Shown: positions 57,801-64,000 of the stretch, piece by piece | Numbering within the stretch: position 1 is the first letter of the stretch | Layout of the letters: every line of letters starts with the position of its first letter | DNA from: Malachius bipustulatus | Taxonomy: Eukaryota > Arthropoda > Insecta > Coleoptera > Melyridae | NCBI GenBank assembly: GCA_910589415.1 | Contig: OU342630.1 | Location: 51,120,012 to 51,184,011 of the forward strand | Direction of reading: 5' to 3' | Length of the DNA: 64,000 nucleotides | Program-made: the position numbers and the translations under genes | Notes under the pieces: generated by a model | The model's input: only the letters and a program-made list of their open reading frames with translations | Databases searched by the model: none | What the model was told of the DNA's origin: nothing

Positions 57801-60800
57801 AGATACAGGATACATGGACTATCTTTATTCTTGAATCTAAAATAAAGGTATTTCCGGAAATGCATTGTTTTTGAGATAATGAAATAATAATTTTTTAGTA
57901 ATTTTTCCAGTTTTTTGACGATATCTCAAGAACCGTTTGAGATACAGAACTCAGGTTTTGTACATGTTTTATCATTTGATATTAGCTACTTTTTCAATGA
58001 CAATTCAATTTTTTTCATGTGCCATTTACATAGATCTCAGGAATAAGAGACATGTTTTGCTCAAAACATTTATGTTTTGAAACATACAAAGCGAGTTCTT
58101 CGTCGTAAATGGCCATTATTCTCGAAAAGGGCTCACGTTAGCTGTCATGACCAGGAGTACCTTTTGCTGTAGACAATATTGGCGGTTAAAATTGCGCTTT
58201 TAAAGTTCAATTTGTCCAGTGGTGTTATATGTATAAGGGGGAAAATAACCACACGCAACTGTAAAATTTCCGTCACTGCATTATGAAAAAAACATTAATT
58301 AATTGCCATTAAAAAAGTAGCTAAAATCATTGAAAAATGATTTTTGAAATGAAATCATCAATCAGCACACATTGAAAAATGTTTTTTTTTTGACAACCTG
58401 TATCTCGAAAACGGTGCATTTTCGGACACACCTTAAAGGGAACTTTTTTGTTTATTTTTGACCAACCTTTAAATTTTTTTTGCAACATTAAAGATATATC
58501 CTGTATATCTACCGATGTTACAACAACAAGTGAGATTGGCTCAAGGATTTGGTCCAACCAAAGTCATATTAAGACTTCGTCGAACATTATCAGTGACAAC
58601 AAGTTCGAGGGAAAGCTTCCATGTGGTTCGATGCCAACAAACCGCCCAGGCCAAGAAGTGTTACCTTAAGCCACGTCGATTAACACCCATCTCAAAAACA
58701 AAAATTTTTTGAAGGGATTAAATTAAAAACCGTAGCAGTAGCCTCGATTACACCTGTTATAATTTGTAACAATTTCGCAAGCTCTTTAAAATGTTAAAAA
58801 ATGTAAAAAATAAACATTACAGCCTTATGAAGTGTCTTCCATAAAAATGATAAATGCCAAGCACGAAAGACATTCACATAATAATTATTAACTACATTAA
58901 CCATTAAAATAATTAACATCAAGTGCTCTAGAAGACAATAATTATTTATAATTATCTACTTTCAATCGGAAATGCTATGGAAATAGTTATATAATAAATA
59001 AATAAATATTGGGAAAGATTCCAATAATAACTATTGTGCTGCTTTACGGCTTTATTAACGTAACTGCTTTTGCTTTAACGCTTAGTTTCCACGCTTAAGA
59101 GTTAAAGTAGGTGCATACTCCAAATCTCAAAGCTTTTTACAGATTAGAAACTGTGCGTTAATTACCTACCTCGTTGGATTAGAAATTTCACCTTAAAGCA
59201 TTCGAATCTCTCGTCTTAAAATTGAAAAGTTCAATCGGTGAATATTGACATTCACCACCTTCTTCAAATTTTGAGAGAAGTTGATTTGGAATCGCGTTAT
59301 ACAATTAAATTGGAATCAAACGCTTCAAGGTCCTAGTTAGCGCAAACTTTAATATTAACGCAAAGTAATTGGAATCGTGCCAATTATTAGTTCACTATTA
59401 ACGGCATAATACAACAAACACTTTTATTTTTTATTTTTTATTAATTTTTTTCTATATTTTTTATTAAGAACTTTAACTTTAACTTCAATTAAAAAGCTAC
59501 TTTTTACGACATAAAATAATAATAATAATAATAATGACTTTATTGACTTTTAACAAAATTAAACATTTACATTCCATTATAATATTATATTCTTGTCAAA
59601 TGGCGAGGTTCAATTGAGGGAAGACATGACCCCCCCTCAACTGCTCTTCCACCTAACCCAGAAAGAGTAACATATCATTCCAACATATAGTATATCTACA
59701 TCAATACTCCTAGCAGGTAGTTATCAGATACTTGCACCTAACACATTGGACACATCATTAGAACTTAACCCATGCATATGTAAGTTTTATATAACTCTAC
59801 ACCAAGAACTCACAGCTGCCCCCTCCCTGCAACTAGAAGAGAAGAAACCTTCAAACCTCACTTAGGATCATGTGACGAAGACCACTCCTGAACATTCTCT
59901 TACCAAGCCTCCTTATCCCATCCGGTAAAGAGTTACCAATGTAAACTACTCGAATAGTAGTTTTAAAAATTCAATATAAATGGTTTTTATTAATCGAATT
60001 CACCATTTTTAAACCAACGAATTGACGGCATCGACTTACCCCGATTCTAGGAGATCCAGCTGCTCGGAGGGCCCTCACACATGGTCTACACCAACTTCAA
60101 TGAGATGATCCATCTATTTGGGATTCCATAATAATAGCACGAAATTCACGACAATTCAAGAAAAATAATTATGGTATCGATCCCGATTGGATTGCGATCA
60201 CGACGACCTTCGTTGGTCTTCGTATCAATTTTTCCTAATAATATATTGAAAAGAGGAAAGTCCCACTGATCAACAGGAAAACCTTGCGAATCCAGGGCGG
60301 CTAAGTTTTCTTTGAATTTATTAATTAAATCACGAAGAACACTTAGACTCTCCTTCTCCATTCTTGGAGAATTAACGATTTCATTCCAAAATGACGTTGC
60401 CAACAGTCTTTTATTGTCGTACCTCTTTTTTAGGTTGTCAAATGCTATGGCATAATTATCATTGGATAAGGCAATTCCTTTAACAATATCTAAAGGTTCT
60501 CCCGAAAGACAGCTAATCAAATACTGATACTTTTCAATTCCTGATAAATCTTCATTATTATCAATTAAGGTGGTGAATAAATCGACAAAATTCAACCAAT
60601 CCTTCAGCTGCCCATTAAAGGACGGTAGTGCAATTCTTGGAAGTTTGACATTATTAGCGACAGGCTGCCGTACCGATTGATTTAATACATTCTGAGCCGA
60701 AAAAAGATCATGATAAATCGTTTTAATTTTAAAATAATTTTTATCAACGTTTACCCTAACAATTTTTTCCTGATTAAGTTCCTCATCCCTCTGTTCTAAA

Positions 60801-63558
60801 ACGCTAACCATACTAATAATTTTTGCATTAAAAACCTCAACCGATTTAAAGGTAGTTTCTAAGCTAGCGTATCGCATTTTGAACTCTGTATGCATTGCCT
60901 GATCCTTGAGCGCAGCTTCAGCGACCACGAGCATTTCATTTATTCTATCAATATGATGAGCCCTGGTGGCCCTATTTTGCGTTAACTTTTGCAAATTAGC
61001 CATTATAGATCAAAAAGAAAACAGAAAGTTTTGTTCTTGAACGAACAAATCTAACAAAAATAACTTTGTTCTTTAAATACAAATTTGACTCGATAGCTCG
61101 ATCAATCTATTCAATCAATTGCTTAATAGACTAATAAACAAAATAACTATTATCTTTAATACAATAATAAAAATTCAATAATTTTATTTAAAAATAAATA
61201 CCTACTTTAAGAAGGTAGGTACACCTATAGCGAGCGATAAGATTGGCGTTATCGGTATGAAGGCCGGCTATCCAACTAAAATCGAATTCCAATGGTTATT
61301 AATGAAATTATTTTAACAATATTTTTGTCTACTAAATTTCAAATAATTTAAGTAGAACACGACTATTTCTGAGGTTCAACTATCCTCGGCTCGAAGGACC
61401 AATTTGGATATATCCAATTTGGACCAAATTGGATATAAAGTCTGTACACTGAGAGTTGTCTGTTGTGATAACTAAGGATACATCATCTCGTTATGTTTCT
61501 TACTCCTTCTATTGCATTGCATAGTCAATCGAGTTAAAATGGGACGTATTGTCAGAAATACGTTTGAATCGTCAGCAATTCTAAAAAGATGAGCGAGAGT
61601 GAGACGGAAGTATCGACTCGCGTCTTGATACGCTTAGATTGATACGATATTACGATAAGATTGTCGTCGCTACTATCAGTACTGTCAGTGTCAGCGGTAA
61701 ATATACTAATAAAGGTTTGTATTGTGATTTGAAACGTTTTTAATACGAAATTAGCAGAATTATCTGTGTCCTGTGATAAACTATGAGTAACTTATTATAA
61801 TTGCTCGAATGCCTAAAAATCTATTTCCTAGCTTTGCCTGGGAAACGATTGAACTCCCTAGTACGTGGTCTTGTGGTTAAATTGCTGGAATATTTTACTT
61901 GCAAATAAGAAAACGGAGGTGTTATTTTTTCTTTTAAACGGCAACCAGCAGGTAGGTGACATGATATTTCTATCATGATGATAACAATAATTATTATCAT
62001 TCTTATTTACTTGCATTATATAATATTTGTTATCAAAAAGTTGCAAGGCACTACTTCGTCAATAACTTGTCGAAATAATATATTTGTAGGATATTCATTA
62101 TTCCTCAACACACGCCACTGACACGAACTGCGATACCACATCTGGTTCGACTTAGAAATAAGTGTACGATTCAAATCGAATTAAATGAAATTGTTTAGTC
62201 AGAATCAGTGTGGCATGACAACGGACAACTCTCAGTGTACAGAGAGTACGTCTATTATTATCATCATTATTGTTATGGATCTGTCAGTTGAACTGGCAAT
62301 GACGTTATGAATAAAACTACAAGGTAGCTAGCTTTCAGAACAGGATAAATAACTCAGGTTTAAGTTTTGGGTATGCATAATTAAATACGTATAACCAATA
62401 CCTCTAACGCACTCACATTGAAATTTTCGGAATAAGACAAGAAATTTCCCTGTGAATGACATTCATAAATTTTTTGAAAGTGATACTTTGACAGTTATTT
62501 TAATTTGAATTAATTCGACTAGATCGCCCGGGCTTACCACTTCAAATCGCGTATCACGCATATCACACGTTCAGAGTCGCACGTTGCTTTTTGTAAATAA
62601 GGTTGATATAAATATGATGATCATTTATGACGTCATGGTTAGTTTAGCTGACTCGACCACAATCGATAATTTCTTTGTTACCGCTTTTTGTACTTGGTGA
62701 GTAAGGTTATTGTTATCATAACTACAGATTTAATGGAAGAATATGTTTATCTGGTACAGCAAAGAATATTAACCATAAATAATAAGTTATTAATAAATAA
62801 GGTCATTATATACATCCGCGGCTCCTACAGTTTCACTATGACACCTATATAGGGGTGGAGAACATACCTATAGTAACACTAGGAATGTATTCATTAGCTT
62901 TGCAAAATTGATTTTGGGAGTGCAACGAAAGTACGGTCCTGACACAAGAGCCGAGAAATACCACTAGTCTCGGATCTAACTACACTAACTACGCGGATGA
63001 AACCACTTATGACAATGGAAACCACTTCCAAACGTATACAGACGCGGACTCCCGATATAACCGCTTTCTCATATCGTGACCAGAACACAGAATTTGATGT
63101 TACGATTTTTGGAATATAAATGCAAAATAAATGCAAATTTGAAAATAAAAATCGTGCTACTGTTATTCTCAAAGATTTTCCTTGCCCGTAAAGTGAAAAA
63201 AAATAGAAATTGCACCGTAGTGTCAAAGAGGCCTTAGTTGTGACCTTAATATTAGTTTGCAATGGCTATTTTTAGCGTCTTACCCACCCAGCACCCTTAG
63301 TTCGCTCCTCGGTCCCGAAAAAATTAATGAAACTTAGGAGCCGCGGATGTATACAATTACCATAAATAATAACATACCTACCGTGTAGATTATCCAAAAC
63401 ACATTCACTTATATACTGGGTGATTTTGTAGTCCTTGTTGTCTTCAAATTGTTGCACTAATCGGGTAGCGTGTTCCGAAAAACTCGTGATGAAATGCTCT
63501 AGAAAATTGATATGAAAAAATGGCTGTATCAGTTTCCTGTTAGTTCTCCATTTCCGCC
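48713..63558 (-). CDS. CYP4-family cytochrome P450, N-terminus beyond window
   Basis: Seven exons joined in frame (1082 nt, 359 codons plus a split first codon): 63558-63382, 52977-52923, 52766-52640, 52513-52367, 50490-50253, 49656-49477, 48870-48713; all GT-AG. Motifs: KWRTNRKLIQPFFH (helix C WxxxR), FTDNDIVNEACTFMLAGQES (helix I), KETLRL (helix K ExxR), FDPDRFSPEN (PERF-type) and the heme loop PFSIGPRNCIG. Microsomal monooxygenase using NADPH-P450 reductase, substrate unknown. About 140 N-terminal residues with the membrane anchor are missing to the right. Helix I has AGQES in place of AGHDT, lacking the usual oxygen-activating Thr; similar AGQDS-type sequences occur in some insect CYP4s (CYP4AA-like is my guess). 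Intron 1 (10.4 kb) is full of transposons. Confidence 0.88.
49477..49656 (-). CDS. P450 exon: PERF and heme-binding loop
   Basis: Acceptor CTTTTTTAG, donor GTATTT. GKYVFPAGSNIFIVPFATHR, LKFDPDRFSPENL and PYAYLPFSIGPRNCIG, with the heme-ligating Cys in the standard FxxGxRxCxG pattern. Confidence 0.93.
50253..50490 (-). CDS. P450 exon: helix I to helix K
   Basis: Acceptor CTTCAATTCCAG, donor GTATTT. GQESVGSAVAFTLYFLAKHQ, RVRSELNRIFEDD, LKEMKYLEQCIKETLRLNPS (ExxR is ETLR) and PMVARKLNEDVTM. Confidence 0.92.
50969..51780 (+). mobile_element. 812-bp palindromic insertion with hammerhead-like motif (Penelope-like?)
   Basis: The 13-bp direct repeat TAATGTATCACAA flanks it (50956-50968 and 51781-51793). 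Two ~370-bp arms (about 50969-51330 and 51385-51747) are close inverted copies, followed by a ~33-bp right tail. Each arm has the block GGCCGAAG.GCCGAAACATGT. The plus-strand right copy has a hammerhead-type core (see the ncRNA entry). Hammerhead ribozymes occur in the terminal repeats of Penelope-like retroelements, which can be arranged in inverted orientation, so this may be a coding-less pair of such repeats. No RT was seen. Confidence 0.6.
51649..51686 (+). ncRNA. Hammerhead-ribozyme-like motif
   Basis: In order: stem I strand TGGT (51649-51652), core CTGATGA (51653-51659), one extra T, stem II GGCC/GGCC with loop GAAG (51661-51672), core GAAA (51673-51676), a two-pair stem III (A-C with G-T) ending in the cleavable GTA triplet (51680-51682), and stem I strand ACCA (51683-51686). 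That is a type I layout with minimal stem III. The unpaired T before stem II departs from consensus, so activity is uncertain. The opposite-arm copy (minus, about 51064-51027) lost the first core C. Confidence 0.5.
52367..52513 (-). CDS. P450 exon: up to helix I
   Basis: Acceptor ATTTACAG, donor GTAAGT. IIEKKREGQIYQEAPKVKSI, LDCLMEISENNKEFTDNDIV and NEACTFMLA. The exon boundary falls within the oxygen-binding motif. Confidence 0.9.
52640..52766 (-). CDS. P450 exon: helices F-G region
   Basis: Acceptor ATATTTTAG, donor GTGAGT. SGQMRITQRIIKPWLLINSF, then FRFTSSAREEISQKKRLQNY and VRH. Confidence 0.85.
52923..52977 (-). CDS. P450 exon: 55-nt internal exon
   Basis: Acceptor TTTTTAATTACAG, donor GTAAGG. 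Reads ETVLGVTSKNCDQESPFG, matching the CYP4 ETAMG block. Phases fit both neighbours. Too short to be found by ORF length. Confidence 0.85.
53650..55810 (+). mobile_element. Degenerate Ty3/Gypsy-type retrotransposon
   Basis: It lies in the P450 intron on the opposite strand. In order on plus: gag (FSGDDNFTITRWIEDFEDMA and KLFYSKKSLSGTARLFHRSE, with stops), then directly RNase H (LNTRVARWALLLQEFDY and MEHRPG, about 54495-54560), then integrase zinc/core pieces (LTVI-like GLFTVIGAFSKFVS, SNKVFLETHK, ISDRGS-type), then a C-terminal KPWDFQEQDYEEE. Protease and RT are missing, so it has a large internal deletion besides many stops. LTRs not identified. Not functional. Confidence 0.75.
53676..54273 (+). 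pseudogene. Gypsy-type gag remnant
   Basis: Starts with an acidic/basic low-complexity part (53676-53867: RKKNDDLDESEDNIEPEDEE). After frame changes it reads RFNIRD, FSGDDNFTIT, IEDFEDMADVFQ, then in frame 54052-54273 KLFYSKKSLSGTARLFHRSE, KILKKKLLVEFRETVNSA and LNMRTNKADEKLQ. This order is the retrotransposon gag capsid domain of Ty3/Gypsy elements. At least two shifts; no zinc knuckle seen. Confidence 0.7.
55811..56599. other. No gene recognised (P450 intron)
   Basis: AT-rich; no frame or repeat of note. Confidence 0.4.
56600..57350. repeat. Inverted-repeat element with GC-rich hairpin, interrupted by a MITE
   Basis: TTTTACGCACAATTG near 56738-56752 is inverted at about 57334-57348. A separate hairpin (56622-56722) pairs GGCCGAAGGAAGAAGATTAC with GTAATCTTTCTTTCGGGC around a CpG-rich loop. 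A second GC-rich block at 57230-57300 repeats CCGGGCTTTTTCTC. Nature unknown; probably a decayed DNA transposon. Confidence 0.4.
56783..56947. mobile_element. ~165-bp MITE
   Basis: Ends AGCTCAGATTCAAAATAGTA and its near-perfect inverse; the inverted repeat is about 40 bp (through GTCACTAACTGACATTAC). Interior AT-rich, no ORF. Confidence 0.75.
57580..57657. repeat. Three-copy 26-bp tandem repeat
   Basis: Units at 57580-57605, 57606-57631 and 57632-57657 share ATG.C.ACACCTTTCAAGA, with a few substitutions. A 26-bp period is not a multiple of three, so it is not a coding repeat. Confidence 0.8.
57660..59510. other. No gene recognised (P450 intron)
   Basis: The region 57850-58520 has phrases common to fold-back elements (GATATCTCAAGAACCG, CCTGTATCTCGAAAACGG) but no matching arms. 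Plus frames at 58448-58712 overlap each other and have no domain. Confidence 0.4.
59517..59970 (-). mobile_element. 3' end of a CR1/Jockey-like LINE
   Basis: The minus strand ends with an (ATT)n tail after CAATAAAGTC at 59517-59535. Upstream, the minus reading VVYIGNSLPDGIRRLGKRMF then RSGLRHMILSEV and a stop (about 59950-59865) resembles the extreme C-terminus of LINE ORF2 proteins (…LP..IR....F...L...L). 5'-truncated near 59970. Confidence 0.5.
60230..61003 (-). pseudogene. BEL/Pao gag, truncated
   Basis: Begins MANLQKLTQNRATRAHHIDR at 61003 and stays open to about 60230. After a ~110-residue coiled-coil-like start it has LPRIALPSFNGQLKDWLNFV and DLFTTLIDNN, KYQYLISCLSGEPLDIVKGI, and NYAIAFDNLKKRYDNKRLLA: the conserved BEL/Pao gag core (DUF1759-like). 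The reading decays after KIDTKT near 60230 and the rest of gag and all of pol are absent from the window. It lies downstream of an LTR (62241-61443) and leader. The capsid protein would package element RNA in the cytoplasm; here it is cut short. Confidence 0.8.
61443..62241 (-). mobile_element. 5' LTR of the BEL/Pao element
   Basis: On minus it begins TGTACACTGAGAGTTGTC and ends GACAACTCTCAGTGTACA, an unusually long inverted terminus for an LTR (18 bp, perfect). Length 799 bp. It is followed on minus by a leader with the repeated phrase TTTGGTCC and GGTCCTTCGAGCCGAGG, then gag. A matching 3' LTR was not found, so no target duplication can be checked. Confidence 0.65.
62250..63381. other. No gene recognised (P450 intron)
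   Basis: The minus frame 63262-62894 has no domain or splice support. Nothing else to report. Confidence 0.4.
63382..63558 (-). CDS. P450 exon: helix C region
   Basis: Acceptor TTTATTTCCACAG, donor GTAGGT. RKWRTNRKLIQPFFHINFLE and HFITSFSEHATRLV, then VQQFED and ISECVLDNLH. WxxxR and the PFFH block are typical of CYP4. The Met earlier in the frame lies in the intron, so it is not a start. Confidence 0.9.
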
Positions 63559-64000
63559 CTGTGGAAATAAATCCAATCAATAAATTTACACATGCACAAG
63601 TTACAGAATAACTTATTGAAGATTTAGATGCATAAAACTCATAGATTCTTCATTTACAACAAGAAAACATTTATTATCACCCAAGAATCTCGAAGAGTCT
63701 TACAATAATTTGAAGTAAAACGAATAGTAAAGCTGGAAGTTTTCAATTGTGAGGGCTTAAATTTGAGGTCTTGTATTTCTTGTTTTTATAAAATGCACAT
63801 TGTCGATCAGACTGGAGTTCAGTCACCAAACCTGGTTCAAATCATAGTTCCAACCTCAGCCGACGTTGATGGAACATTGAATAATTGAACTTTTAAGATA
63901 AAAGAATTTTTAATACTATGAAGAAGTTTAATCCGTTGACACTGACGGTCCTAATCGCCTCAGTGACAGTATTAATACTTTAATAAAAACATACTCCGCA
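63559..64000. other. P450 intron to the window edge; N-terminal exons not seen
   Basis: No frame here reads like the N-terminal CYP4 exons (membrane anchor, PWLG block), so they must lie to the right of the window. Confidence 0.4.

Noticed and set aside
63559..63580. Methionine start for the P450 at 63580
   Set aside because: It lies in the intron before the TTTCCACAG acceptor, and CYP4 proteins need about 140 more N-terminal residues.

Overview
The window looks like AT-rich, intron-rich, transposon-laden arthropod (probably insect) chromosomal DNA. Two multi-exon host genes can be reconstructed from splice sites, reading frame and protein motifs: a plus-strand titin/MLCK-type kinase gene (eight exons, 32994-48205, 5' part outside or unseen; best match Stretchin-Mlck) and a minus-strand CYP4-family cytochrome P450 (seven exons, 63558-48713, N-terminus beyond the right edge). 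They converge tail to tail, with about 500 bp between their stop codons. No bacterial-type genes, CRISPR arrays or rRNA were seen.

Layout. 1-32993 has no host exon that I can defend. It holds fold-back and mariner-like TA-flanked elements (238-915, 1116-1656, 5684-6237, 7566-10242, 11462-13712 with a nested 11521-12134 element), a solo LTR (3901-4224), a very large interrupted palindrome (about 15355-22030) carrying a TTAA-flanked 2150-bp element, and a stack of minus-strand LINEs (24405-30295) nested several layers deep. A further head-to-head LINE pair lies at 31630-32450. The kinase gene begins to be readable at 32994. Its 11.9-kb first visible intron holds more fold-back elements and a young, 5'-truncated LINE with an intact 1043-codon frame (39242-42464) bounded by a 13-bp target-site duplication. 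Exons 45060-48205 encode an FN3 domain, a complete kinase core, a calmodulin-binding-like segment and a long disordered tail.

The P450 occupies the rest. Its introns contain an 812-bp palindrome with a hammerhead-ribozyme-like core and a 13-bp duplication (50969-51780), a degenerate Ty3/Gypsy element (53650-55810), a small MITE, a LINE 3' end (59517-59970) and the LTR plus gag of a BEL/Pao element (62241 down to 60230). The two host genes have no evident functional link. The kinase is a muscle cytoskeletal regulator and the P450 a microsomal monooxygenase. Most of the biology here is transposon archaeology: many insertions can be dated relative to each other by nesting, and several leave exact empty-site or reading-frame evidence.

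The most unusual items are the TTAA-flanked element whose only recognisable protein belongs to an uncharacterised EADTR/DTDV/GCDTTS family, the hammerhead-like motif in the inserted palindrome, the LINE 5' inversion resolved to its target duplication, and a subterminal sequence module shared by several otherwise different fold-back elements.
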